From BQJU01 sp965229635 (GTDB lineage Bacteria; Bacteroidota; Bacteroidia; Chitinophagales; Saprospiraceae): 64,000 nt of DNA. How positions within the stretch are numbered: the stretch's first letter is position 1; the number at the start of each line of letters is the position of its first letter. Both the position numbers and the translations under genes were made by a program. The notes beneath the pieces are model-generated. The model was not told the origin of the DNA. It was given only the letters and a program-made list of their open reading frames with translations, and did not search any database. Shown here in pieces: positions 16,264-24,183 of this stretch. The stretch lies in contig OZ245894.1 of assembly GCA_965229635.1 (NCBI GenBank), positions 6,572,001 to 6,636,000 of the forward strand, in the 5' to 3' direction.

Positions 16264-17577
16264 TCACTCCCCCTTCACCACCTTCCGGGTCACTTGCGCA
16301 CCATTTTCAGTCTGCAAATTCAAATAATAGACGCCTGAAGGCAAATGGCTGATCGCCAATTCCGCCCTTGTTCCCAAATCATTTTTCGACAACAACGTCC
16401 GCCCCTGCAAATCCAGCAGCCTGACCATTGCAATGGGCTCATTTGCCGAAAGGCGAAGCAAATCACTAGCCGGATTGGGACTGATTTGTAAATCAATCGT
16501 AGCGAGGTCATCCGTAGCTGTGGTGGTACATTCCAGGTCGAGGATTCTGGCCCAAAGCTCATTTTGGAAGGCAATATTGCCGATCAGACTATTGTCTACC
16601 GCATTACTTTGTACCACAACCACCATATCCAGACTAGGTACGACAAAGATACATTGGCCGTTAGCCCCTAAAGCAGCATACATATCCTGCGGTGCATCCG
16701 GGAAGATTGGGCCAGGAAGAACAATCGGCAGTCCTCCCGGCAGCATATAGGTTTCCTTGCCATTGAGCCACCAAAGATATCCGTAGGATAAATTCAGGTC
16801 TTGTGAAGTATTGACCATATCGTGAAAATAGGCAGTATCGGTCATCACCTGGGTGCCATTCCAGCTTCCTTCACTCAGTGCCCAGAGACCAAAACGGGCC
16901 ATATCGCGCGCCCGGCTGAAATAGAGGTAGCCCAACCAAAAGCCCCCCATGCCGATCTTATTGCCCAGCAGAGTTGGCGTATAGATGTTTTTTCCCACCC
17001 CGGTGGCTTCCACCAGTACATCCTGCACCAGTCGGTAGGGCGAATTAAAATAGGCCCAACTATCACCGGGATCGGTATTGTATTGAAGGCATTCAGGGTC
17101 CAGGCAGTTGGCAATTTCTCCCGGTGCTTCATTGGGGTCATACAAGCCGGTATTCATACTGATCTGGTTCTTGACCGTCACCAGAATTTCCTTATCCGGC
17201 GGACTACTGGTCCATCCTGTGCCCAGATAATCAGAAGTCGGATCATCGATGGAAAGGTAGCCTTCCTCCTGCGCCATTCCTGTAAGGGAAGCTACCAGAC
17301 TCTTGGCCGCTGAAGCCCAGTACCAGATAGAATCCTGGGTATAGGTGCCGTAATAATGTTCCACCACCATTTTGCCTTCTTTGAGGATAAGTAGTGATTT
17401 TAGCTCATTTTCACCGGCGAAGTCGATCATGGAATCGACCTTTTCGGCACACCAATTGAGGTCGGTGTATTCCAGTGTGGTCCACTCATCGCTGCCGATG
17501 GGCGGGTAGTAGTAATCCTGGGAAAAGAGAAGGCTGGTGAAGGAAACAAACAGAAGGGTAAATATGGATTTTTTCAT
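16264..17577 (-). CDS. T9SS-secreted serine hydrolase (class C beta-lactamase/penicillin-binding fold)
   Basis: The 437-residue product has a signal peptide (about 1-19, ending Phe-Ser-Gln). It is a beta-lactamase-fold esterase or peptidase with the SxxK nucleophile at S89-A-A-K92 and the YxN motif at Y176-F-N178. A GANGQ segment (about 310) replaces the usual H/K-T-G. Residues about 365-437 are a type A sorting domain (ISPNPASDLLRL...SGVYYLNL), so the enzyme is exported through T9SS and anchored or released at the surface. These enzymes cleave small esters, amides or D-amino-acid peptides; the actual substrate is unknown. It is a single gene. Confidence 0.85.
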   Translation of the reverse strand: MKKSIFTLLFVSFTSLLFSQDYYYPPIGSDEWTTLEYTDLNWCAEKVDSMIDFAGENELKSLLILKEGKMVVEHYYGTYTQDSIWYWASAAKSLVASLTGMAQEEGYLSIDDPTSDYLGTGWTSSPPDKEILVTVKNQISMNTGLYDPNEAPGEIANCLDPECLQYNTDPGDSWAYFNSPYRLVQDVLVEATGVGKNIYTPTLLGNKIGMGGFWLGYLYFSRARDMARFGLWALSEGSWNGTQVMTDTAYFHDMVNTSQDLNLSYGYLWWLNGKETYMLPGGLPIVLPGPIFPDAPQDMYAALGANGQCIFVVPSLDMVVVVQSNAVDNSLIGNIAFQNELWARILDLECTTTATDDLATIDLQISPNPASDLLRLSANEPIAMVRLLDLQGRTLLSKNDLGTRAELAISHLPSGVYYLNLQTENGAQVTRKVVKGE

Positions 17578-17642
17578 AGTTGCAGTTTGTTTCGGATTTG
17601 GACCACTAACAACGGTAGAAGTTTAATCAGTTTAAAGAATAA

Positions 17643-17664
17643 TGGGCGGAAAAATTTCCGCCCA
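17643..17664 (-). terminator. hairpin after the isomerase-like gene
   Basis: TGGGCGGAAA (17643-17652) and TTTCCGCCCA (17655-17664) form a perfect 10-bp inverted repeat just past the stop at 17671. On the minus strand it is followed by TTATTCTTT, a weak U-tract, so it is a plausible intrinsic terminator. Confidence 0.55.
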
Positions 17665-17670
17665 ACCTCT

Positions 17671-18582
17671 TTAAGAGAACTTCAATGTCTTCATATACTC
17701 TGCATCCACTTTGGCGCTTTCCAGCGGTGTGGAGTTGTCGTAGCGTTCCTGCTCTACAATGTAGTATTCCATGCCCATCTTTTCGGCTACGCCCAAAATC
17801 TTGGGATAATCAATAGAGCCGGTGCCCAGATCAGTCGAGGCGTCTTGTTCTGCGGCCGGTGCCTCCTTCAGGCGGTCTTTGACATGACACAGGCGCCAGC
17901 GGTTCGGGTACTTTTCCAGGTAGGCAATTGGATCGGCACCGCCGGTGACTACCCAGTAAATATCCATTTCAAAATCGACCAGTCCCGCGTCGGTATTGTC
18001 CATAAAAACCTCCTGTGGAATCTGTCCTTCCGTTTCCTGGAAAGAATAGCCGTGGTTGTGGTAGGCAAAGCGCAGGCCATTTTGTTTACAAATCTCCCCT
18101 TTCTCGTTGAAGGTATCGGCCAATTTTTTGTAGTCATCAAGCGTCGCTTGCGGCCCTACGTAAGGAGCTATCAGGTATTTCACGCCAATTTCGGCGGCCT
18201 GCGCGGCCTTCTCCTCAAAGTTCTCATTGATATTGCAGTGGCTGGCCACCATGGTGAGGCCAAGCATATCCAGGCGTTCTTTAAATTCGGTATTGGTCAT
18301 GCCCCAGAACAGGCCCTGGTCTCCTTCATAACCTTCCACCTGGGTATAGCCAAATTCAGCCACCTTAGCCAAAATGCCTTTGGGGTCTTGGGGAAAATCT
18401 CCCCGCAAGGTGTACAGTTGCAGGCCAAAATTTTCCAGAGAGCCCTTTTCCGGTTCGGTGGCTTCTGTACCCGTGGCTTCACTATTTTCTGTTCCTGCGT
18501 TATTGCAGGCCCACTGCGGCAGTATCAAAGCTCCCGCGGTGATGGCTCCGCTATAGCGGAGAAATCGGCGACGATCATTCAT
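17671..18582 (-). CDS. Tat-exported sugar-phosphate isomerase/epimerase-like TIM-barrel protein
   Basis: The N-terminus has a twin-arginine signal (NDRRRFLRYSG) with a lipobox-like WAC at about residue 24-26, so it is probably a Tat-exported lipoprotein. The mature part is a xylose-isomerase-like barrel with metal-site candidates. These are Glu in VEGYEG, His in SHCNI, AYHNHG (about 176-181), DFEMDIYW (about 206-213), HVKDR and VEQE. It matches the sugar phosphate isomerase/epimerase superfamily (IolE/DTE-like). In Bacteroidota such exported members usually belong to sugar or inositol utilisation; here it is a lone gene. The substrate is unknown. Confidence 0.82.
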   Translation of the reverse strand: MNDRRRFLRYSGAITAGALILPQWACNNAGTENSEATGTEATEPEKGSLENFGLQLYTLRGDFPQDPKGILAKVAEFGYTQVEGYEGDQGLFWGMTNTEFKERLDMLGLTMVASHCNINENFEEKAAQAAEIGVKYLIAPYVGPQATLDDYKKLADTFNEKGEICKQNGLRFAYHNHGYSFQETEGQIPQEVFMDNTDAGLVDFEMDIYWVVTGGADPIAYLEKYPNRWRLCHVKDRLKEAPAAEQDASTDLGTGSIDYPKILGVAEKMGMEYYIVEQERYDNSTPLESAKVDAEYMKTLKFS

Positions 18583-18638
18583 GTTGTTACGTTTTATCGT
18601 TTTGTATTGAAAATGAAAATGGTCGTGAGGTTGGGTAC

Positions 18639-18695
18639 CAAATATAGTCGATCAAAAGTGTTTTGGGAAATTACTGTCCCAAAAACTTTTGATCG
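18639..18695 (-). promoter_or_regulatory. promoter element next to a long inverted repeat
   Basis: TATATTTG on the minus strand (18646-18639) fits the -7 consensus for the isomerase-like gene and would give a ~50-nt leader; no good -33 TTG is found at the right distance. The upstream side is occupied by an inverted repeat. CGATCAAAAGTGTTTTGGGA (18649-18668) is complementary, but for one inserted base, to 18677-18695, with an 8-base loop. The repeat covers the place where the -33 box should be, as an operator or an attenuating hairpin would. Confidence 0.5.
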
Positions 18696-18770
18696 GTATA
18701 TACCAACTTCAATGGTTTGAGGGTATCATTTTCCCAAATCAATTAACGAAGTGGTTTAAAATCCTTCTTT

Positions 18771-18810
18771 AAAATAAAACAGCCGCCAAATCTTGCGACC
18801 GGCGGCTGTT
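18771..18810 (-). terminator. intrinsic terminator of the DUF2911 gene
   Basis: AACAGCCGCC (18778-18787) and GGCGGCTGTT (18801-18810) form a perfect 10-bp GC-rich stem. On the minus strand it is followed by TTATTTTAAAG. It lies about 40 bp after the DUF2911 stop. A second small hairpin (GTGATT/AATCAC, 18814-18829) lies just before it. Confidence 0.82.
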
Positions 18811-18851
18811 ACAGTGATTCTAAAATCACCAATATCTTGAAATAAATTCCA

Positions 18852-19709
18852 TTATTTCATCTTAGACCACTCCTCGATGGAGTTTTTGTTCATACGTACG
18901 TAGTCGTCGTTGCCTGCTTTTGTAGCCAGTTCCATTGACTGTTGAGCAGCTTTGATGGCCGCATCGTACTTCTTCATATCGGCCAGGATCAGTGCCTCGC
19001 GGCGTACTTGCCAAAACATGGGCTCGTCAACCTTGGTTGCTTTCTGAATCCACGTCAAAGCCTGCTCCAGGTCTTTTCCACTTTCGTGGTAGTACGAAGC
19101 TGCAGCGTAATAATCGTTGCCCGTAGGGCCAGCCAATGTTTTCTTAATGTTGGCCATTACCTGATCGTCCACATTTACTTCCAATGGAACGCTCACCATG
19201 GTTTTGTCCCACATGAAATTGATGGAAGCGCTAGTGCTACGCAGGTCATTTACATCAATGGTAAAAGATTCTACCATATTGCCACTTTTCTTAACGGGTG
19301 CGGTAAATGCTACCGCTGGTTCTTTGTCAGTATAGCTGCTCCAGTTGCCACTTTCGTAAGGGTACAGCATAAACTTCCACTGATCGGCCATAGGTGTTGT
19401 CAATACAGCGTAGTCTCCTTTTTTCACTTCTTGACCACCCAATTTCACGTCGTCACCGAAGGAAATTTTGGTAGCCGCGTTAGCACCAGTTCTCCACATT
19501 TTGCCGTAAGGCACCAGTCCATCAGCAGCAAAGATCGTACGCTCTTTAACGCCGGGACGAGAATACTCAATGGCCACATCGGTCAAACCAACAGTGGTCG
19601 AAAATTTGGCGGTAGGGCTAGCGGAAGGTGTTCTGATTTGTGCATTGACCTGCAATGCAGCCGTCATCATAAGGGCAAGTGCGACAAGATTTAATACCAG
19701 TTTCTTCAT
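18852..19709 (-). CDS. DUF2911 protein with C-terminal TPR-like helices
   Basis: The 285-residue product has a signal peptide ending in Val-Asn-Ala-Gln (about 1-24). DUF2911 spans about residues 28-170, with the signature EYSRPGVK, WRTGANAATKI and the long strand KGDYAVLTTP. The C-terminal 100 residues are helical and resemble TPR repeats (YYHESGKDLEQALTWI, KYDAAIKAAQQSMELA). It is probably periplasmic; the function of the family is not established. The -7 element TAAATTTG (minus, 19756-19749) lies 40 bp upstream and a strong terminator follows, so it is monocistronic. Confidence 0.85.
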   Translation of the reverse strand: MKKLVLNLVALALMMTAALQVNAQIRTPSASPTAKFSTTVGLTDVAIEYSRPGVKERTIFAADGLVPYGKMWRTGANAATKISFGDDVKLGGQEVKKGDYAVLTTPMADQWKFMLYPYESGNWSSYTDKEPAVAFTAPVKKSGNMVESFTIDVNDLRSTSASINFMWDKTMVSVPLEVNVDDQVMANIKKTLAGPTGNDYYAAASYYHESGKDLEQALTWIQKATKVDEPMFWQVRREALILADMKKYDAAIKAAQQSMELATKAGNDDYVRMNKNSIEEWSKMK

Positions 19710-19748
19710 TTTACTTGGTTTATTTTAAAGAATTTAAAAAATTCGCTG

Positions 19749-19756
19749 CAAATTTA
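19749..19756 (-). promoter_or_regulatory. -7 element of the DUF2911 gene
   Basis: TAAATTTG on the minus strand fits the TAnnTTTG consensus and would place transcription start near 19742, 33 nt before the ATG. No convincing -33 TTG is found at 18-21 bp, so this is a half-site. Confidence 0.4.
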
Positions 19757-19816
19757 GGTCTTTTTAACATTTGAAGGGTCCGCCACAAGTCCTTTTAAGT
19801 AAACTTTAAGCTTTTC

Positions 19817-20179
19817 ATGACCATTGCCATCATCGCGCACGACGGAAAAAAAGCAGATATGGTCGCCTTTATCCGGGACCATATTGAATTGTTTCAACAA
19901 AAAAACATCCACCTGATCGCCACGGGAACCACCGGCTCCCACCTGGAGCGGGCCGGACTGGCTGTGGAAAAGATGCAGAGCGGGCCGGTCGGCGGTGATG
20001 CTCAGATTGCCAGCCGCCTGGTGGAAGGGCAAATCGATATGGTCATCTTCTTCCGCGACCCTTTGGGCAAACACCCACACGAAGTGGACGTCAACATGCT
20101 GATGCGCCTGTGTGATGTGCACAATATTCCGCTGGCCACTAATATTGCCGGTGCCAATCGCTTTATTCAAACCCTGTAA
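19817..20179 (+). CDS. mgsA: methylglyoxal synthase
   Basis: The 120-residue cytoplasmic enzyme converts dihydroxyacetone phosphate to methylglyoxal and phosphate, the glycolytic bypass used under phosphate limitation or sugar excess. The phosphate-binding ATGTTGSHL (about 37-45), the catalytic GPVGGDAQIA (about 58-67) and FFRDPLGKHPHEVD (about 79-92) are all present, including the Asp and His residues required for proton transfer. It is somewhat shorter than the E. coli enzyme, as common in Bacteroidota. Its stop at 20179 abuts the stop of the convergent T9SS gene at 20180 with no spacer. Confidence 0.93.
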   Translation: MTIAIIAHDGKKADMVAFIRDHIELFQQKNIHLIATGTTGSHLERAGLAVEKMQSGPVGGDAQIASRLVEGQIDMVIFFRDPLGKHPHEVDVNMLMRLCDVHNIPLATNIAGANRFIQTL

Positions 20180-22294
20180 TTACCGCAATAGCGTCACATC
20201 TCCGGATTTGCTAATTTTCTCTTCGATACCCGGCAGCTGATAACTGGCCTGCCACAGGTACACCTCCGATGGCGCAGCCTGGCCTTTGTAGGTACCGTCC
20301 CAAAGTTCAGCAGCATTGCTGCTTTCAAACACCAGCTGGCCCCAGCGGTTATAGATTACCATACTGAAATTGGTGGCGCTACAATTGGAATACAAGCCAA
20401 AAAAGTCGTTGATCTCGTCGCCATTGGGCGTAAAGACATTGGGAAATTCCCCTTCACAACCGTCATTGGGCGGGCAGTCTTCGATAAACAAATTGCTGCT
20501 GGCCCGGTATTCACAACCCAGTGAATCAAAGGCCACCAGAATGGCCGTATAGTTGTCCGTTTCCGCAAAGGAAGTCATCACCTCCGGTGTTGTTTCCACA
20601 TCCCGATCGGCAATGTACCATTCGTGCGTAATCAGAGTGGCAGGAGTGACGGCGGAAAGCGTCAGCGTGGAATCGATGCAAAGCTCGCCTAGAATTTCCA
20701 ACTCAATATTGGCCGTATCCTGGCAGAGAGAATCGCATTGGCTAATCGTTAAGTCCAGATCAGCCATGACCGTGCAGCCATTGGCATCAGCGCCGGTAAA
20801 CTGTACGGGATACACTCCTTCCTCCTGATAAAAAGTGGCTGGAGTGGCTTCATCACTGGTCAAACCATTGCCAAAATCCCAGCTATACTCCACCAGATCA
20901 AGACCGGAAATGACGTCAAATACCAGCAATGAATCCAGGCAGGGTACGCCACCATAATCAATCATGGCATCGGCAAAATTCACCTCCATCACTTCCGAAT
21001 ACCCCAGGTGAGTGGTGTAGGCGTCATATTCGCCAAAGCCATAATTATAGGCCTGAATTGGAGCAGTCGAAGTCAGTTGATGATTGCCGGGCGTAACTTC
21101 AATTTGCGCCCAGGAAAAATTGGCATCAGCCACATAAGGTGTAAATTGATTGCTAATATTCTGACCGTCCAGCTCGATATCAGCTACATCGGCAGTCCTG
21201 GCAAGAACATTGGCAAAGTGCACCGAAAAATAGGGCCCACCAATCAAATCATTAAAGCGGCCGGAGGCAAAAAATCGCAGATTAGTGCCGCCGTATTCGA
21301 TCGGAAACAGCCGCAACATATTGGGGTCACCCAGACCGGAATCGTTGCAGTCACCACTGGAATTAAACTGGCTGACGGCAATGGCATTGCTCCCGCGAAT
21401 CACCGTGGGTGCCGTTAGTTTAGCCTGGTACTGCTCCCCCCGATCTAGCATTGCTACTTCTTCACAATCAAAATAAACCACCGTACCGTTTTCACTCGCC
21501 ACCACCTTCACTATATCTCCTCCTTGTCCGGAAAAAGGGACATGGAAATAGAGGTCATTCCACTGCTCCAGCGGTTGACTTTGGTCATATATGTGGCTAT
21601 CCGCTCCGGGATTACAAATCTCGATATTACCCCGCTCTGCTCCGGAAAAAACCGCAAGTGCCTGACCACTCAGACTGCGAATATAAGAACCGGTAAGGTC
21701 TCCCGCCGCTTTCACCTGGTAGGTTTGGCCCTGATCCAGATTGACCGTAAACGGCACTCCCGCCGGGCGCAAGCCCTCGGTGAGGGTGGCAGGGGTAATT
21801 TCTACCTCCGTATCATCTTCGGTGCTAACGATGACAAACTCTGTAGGGGAATTGCCCTGATCGTCCAAATAACAGGTCACCAGGTATTCGGTCCCCAACC
21901 GGTCTTCTGGCAACAGATGCGTGCTTTCCGAAAAATACGCCCGATAATGAATAGCCGAGGCCCTCACGGGCGTTTCAGTAGCGATCAAAATACCTTTATT
22001 ATCAACGATTTCTGAATTTTGCACAGTATACCAGACCGCATCCGGCAAATCAATTTGAGTAGTCCCCGCATTGGCCACAAAGGCAATTTCCAGTCCGGTG
22101 GCAGGGACCTCGATGGTACCGTTGGTCGCCACATCTGAATGGATGACGATGGAGAAAATGGGATCATCATTCACCTGTAAAAGGACATTATCCATAAATC
22201 CGAGCCAGAATTGGGTGCTTTCAGTTGTTTGTGCTTTTATTCCCGAAAGGGAAAACATCATCATCAGAAAAGCCAGCAGAAATTTAGTGCGCAT
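20180..22294 (-). CDS. T9SS type B (gliding-motility C-terminal) protein with IgGFc-binding-like domain
   Basis: The 704-residue product has a signal peptide (ending Lys-Ala-Gln). A large N-terminal domain (about 25-430) resembles the IgGFc_binding family: FWLGFMDN, then TEYLVTCYLD and an internal repeat of 'I.V...G..V.F..' strands. A PKD-like domain follows (about 435-515; EYSWDFGNG). The C-terminus is the CHU_C/gliding-motility-associated sorting domain (about 615-704; FPNVFTPNGDEINDFFGL, YNRWGQLVFES, LWDGTYKG), which directs export by T9SS as type B. It is probably a large surface adhesin. Divergent to the DUF3667 gene across an 82-bp spacer. Confidence 0.86.
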   Translation of the reverse strand: MRTKFLLAFLMMMFSLSGIKAQTTESTQFWLGFMDNVLLQVNDDPIFSIVIHSDVATNGTIEVPATGLEIAFVANAGTTQIDLPDAVWYTVQNSEIVDNKGILIATETPVRASAIHYRAYFSESTHLLPEDRLGTEYLVTCYLDDQGNSPTEFVIVSTEDDTEVEITPATLTEGLRPAGVPFTVNLDQGQTYQVKAAGDLTGSYIRSLSGQALAVFSGAERGNIEICNPGADSHIYDQSQPLEQWNDLYFHVPFSGQGGDIVKVVASENGTVVYFDCEEVAMLDRGEQYQAKLTAPTVIRGSNAIAVSQFNSSGDCNDSGLGDPNMLRLFPIEYGGTNLRFFASGRFNDLIGGPYFSVHFANVLARTADVADIELDGQNISNQFTPYVADANFSWAQIEVTPGNHQLTSTAPIQAYNYGFGEYDAYTTHLGYSEVMEVNFADAMIDYGGVPCLDSLLVFDVISGLDLVEYSWDFGNGLTSDEATPATFYQEEGVYPVQFTGADANGCTVMADLDLTISQCDSLCQDTANIELEILGELCIDSTLTLSAVTPATLITHEWYIADRDVETTPEVMTSFAETDNYTAILVAFDSLGCEYRASSNLFIEDCPPNDGCEGEFPNVFTPNGDEINDFFGLYSNCSATNFSMVIYNRWGQLVFESSNAAELWDGTYKGQAAPSEVYLWQASYQLPGIEEKISKSGDVTLLR

Positions 22295-22376
22295 AATGAT
22301 TGAGTATAATTGATAATAAGCCTTATTACTGGAGGATTAGTTGGTGTGATTTTTTATTTTAGCCAAAAAGAAAACT

Positions 22377-23072
22377 ATGGAAGTTCCGGAGTCTCCTAAT
22401 GTACAACGATTGAGTATGCGGCGTATTGCGGAACAGGTCTTTCAGGTGATGAATCTGGAGCGCGGATTGGGCTACACCCTGAAAAAAATGATTATCGCTC
22501 CCGGTAAAGCCGTTCGGGAGTACCTGTTTGAAGACCGGAGCCACCACATGAAGCCCTTTCAGTTTCTCCTTTTCACCGTTGCCATTGCCACCTTCATCAG
22601 CGTTTGGGCGCTGCCCAGTACCGATGACCTGCTCAACCAATTGCACAAAGACCCCAAGTGGGCCGAGATGTCGGAAGGCCTCAAGGTTGCCCTCAACTGG
22701 TTGATCGCCAATATGCAAAGGTATTTCAATGTCTTCTACCTGATCGGGCTGCCGTTTACCGCCCTGTCTTCCTATTTTATCTTCCGTTCGCACCGACTCA
22801 ATTATGCCGAGCACCTGGTACTCAATGCCTACATCGTCGGTTTTCAAACCATCTTTTACATCATCTTTCTGCCCTTCCTACTCAAATACACCGTCATAGG
22901 ATTTGTACAAATTATCTGCATATTCGGTTACAACATCTACGCCTACAAAAGGTTCTTCGGCGAAAGCTGGCCCATGAGCGCCCTCAAAACCGTAGCCACC
23001 TTCCTGATCGCCCAATGGATGCTGGGTTTTCTGTATGTTTTGGCCATCGGTGGCTTTGTCTTATTCTATTAA
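22377..23072 (+). CDS. DUF3667-family membrane protein without zinc ribbon
   Basis: The 231-residue protein has an amphipathic N-terminal region with the family motif M-x-LERGLGYTL and then five or so membrane segments (about 62-82, 115-135, 148-170, 172-190, 210-230). It matches DUF3667, but the Cys4 zinc ribbon that opens many members is absent; here the protein starts directly with VPESPNVQRLSMRRI. Function is unknown. Start codon at 22377 follows a poly-A stretch. It is single, separated from the PAP2 gene by the hairpin-rich island. Confidence 0.8.
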   Translation: MEVPESPNVQRLSMRRIAEQVFQVMNLERGLGYTLKKMIIAPGKAVREYLFEDRSHHMKPFQFLLFTVAIATFISVWALPSTDDLLNQLHKDPKWAEMSEGLKVALNWLIANMQRYFNVFYLIGLPFTALSSYFIFRSHRLNYAEHLVLNAYIVGFQTIFYIIFLPFLLKYTVIGFVQIICIFGYNIYAYKRFFGESWPMSALKTVATFLIAQWMLGFLYVLAIGGFVLFY

Positions 23073-23118
23073 CCTACCATTCACAAAAACAATTCTTCCA
23101 ATTATTCTATGGGCGTGT

Positions 23119-23310
23119 CCTCCCGGCTGAGCCGGGAGGTCGGTCCCTTCTCTCGGCTCAGCCGAGATCAGCCCTGCGGGCCAGCCTCCTGCGTCGGCTG
23201 CACTCCAGGCACCTCACGCGGGGTCCGTGTATATATAAACCGTTCCAGCGGAACGGCCTATTTGTACCCAACGAAATCACATATTGCCATCCGCAACGGA
23301 GTGTGCGGCA
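23119..23310. repeat. hairpin-rich intergenic island (REP-like)
   Basis: Four consecutive inverted repeats occur in 190 bp. CCTCCCGGCT/AGCCGGGAGG with a one-base loop lies at 23119-23139. TCTCGGCT/AGCCGAGA with a one-base loop is at 23151-23167. CCGTTCC-AGC-GGAACGG spans 23240-23256. CCGCA/TGCGG is at 23291-23308. The area is much richer in GC than the neighbouring spacers and includes an (AT)n run (23230-23237). It lies between convergent genes and fits a REP/BIME-type repeat cluster, but copy number in the genome cannot be judged here. Confidence 0.7.
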
Positions 23311-23335
23311 TCTAAAAAACATCCCACGTTGTCAT

Positions 23336-24124
23336 TCAAAACACCCAACAAATCCTCCCCCCACCAAATCCCATCTGCAACCGCAAGCTCCCGGTATTCA
23401 AATTCCATTCCCGGTGCAATTTCGGCACCATCACCCCGATCACCGCCCCCAGCGCATAACCCGCCAGAACGTCCGTTGGATAATGCTGTCCGCCCCTGAT
23501 GCGCAAATACCCCGTCATCGCCGGGATGGCTGCCGCCCCGATCCACACCACCGGCTTCCAGGGGCTATCCGGATAATAATCGCTGAACAGGCGCGCCACA
23601 AAAAAGGTATTCAAAGCCGTATTCGAGGTATGCCCCGACAGGAAGGAAGCCCGGGCATTGCTGGTCAGTTTGCCATCCTCCGGCTGGTCGTCATCAAAAA
23701 CGTAGGGCCGTGGCCGCCGGAAGGTCGATTTGCAAAGTTGAGTGAGTCCCGTGGTCCACAAAAAGGCTTCGGTGTACAGGACAGCAACCGTACCAAAATC
23801 CCTCCGCGAGCGCCGGCCCAGCAGCAAAAGGCCCGGTAATAGGAAGGATCCCTCCGCAAAATAATCGCTGGCTTTATCGGCAGTAGCGGAGTTAAAGCGG
23901 GTCGCAAAACGATCAAAACCGTTGATGTCCTCCTTTTCAAAGGCCCGCAGTTCTTCAAGGGTAAAACCGGAAGAGGTACTCTTCAGATAATACCCCAAGC
24001 CGGTCAGTACACCACCTGAACCCGCATAGATCAGTTCATTTTTTAAATCGAGATGATAAGGAGATTGCGCCGGTAGTGTTCCAAAGGAAAAGAGCAACAA
24101 AAAAAGAAAGAAGCGAAGTATCAT
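23336..24124 (-). CDS. PAP2-family (phosphatidic acid phosphatase type 2) membrane-associated phosphatase
   Basis: The 262-residue protein has an N-terminal signal or first membrane segment (about 1-19) and the three catalytic PAP2 motifs. C1 is KSTFRRPRPY (about 132-141), C2 is FLSGHTS (about 162-168, with L where PSGH is usual), and C3 is RIRGGQHYPTDVLAG (about 207-221). The last helix is hydrophobic (GYALGAVIGVMVP). It probably dephosphorylates a lipid phosphate such as phosphatidylglycerol phosphate or undecaprenyl pyrophosphate at the membrane; the substrate cannot be read from sequence. It faces the MFS gene with a 59-bp gap on the same strand. Confidence 0.87.
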   Translation of the reverse strand: MILRFFLFLLLFSFGTLPAQSPYHLDLKNELIYAGSGGVLTGLGYYLKSTSSGFTLEELRAFEKEDINGFDRFATRFNSATADKASDYFAEGSFLLPGLLLLGRRSRRDFGTVAVLYTEAFLWTTGLTQLCKSTFRRPRPYVFDDDQPEDGKLTSNARASFLSGHTSNTALNTFFVARLFSDYYPDSPWKPVVWIGAAAIPAMTGYLRIRGGQHYPTDVLAGYALGAVIGVMVPKLHREWNLNTGSLRLQMGFGGGRICWVF

Positions 24125-24183
24125 AGATCAGGTTTGTGCAGGGCAAACTTCGCATTATTCCGTCAAAGTCGCCAAACATGGCC

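Noticed and set aside
17587..18720. 377-codon plus-strand open frame
   Set aside because: It is antisense to the isomerase-like gene, whose motifs are clear, and shows no domain or signal peptide of its own.
18942..19694. 250-codon plus-strand open frame
   Set aside because: Antisense to the DUF2911 gene with no recognisable domain.
22658..23839. 393-codon open frame on the plus strand
   Set aside because: It overlaps the DUF3667 gene and the antisense of the PAP2 gene, is very rich in His, Arg and Pro, and has no start or domain signal. It is a shadow of GC-rich coding DNA.
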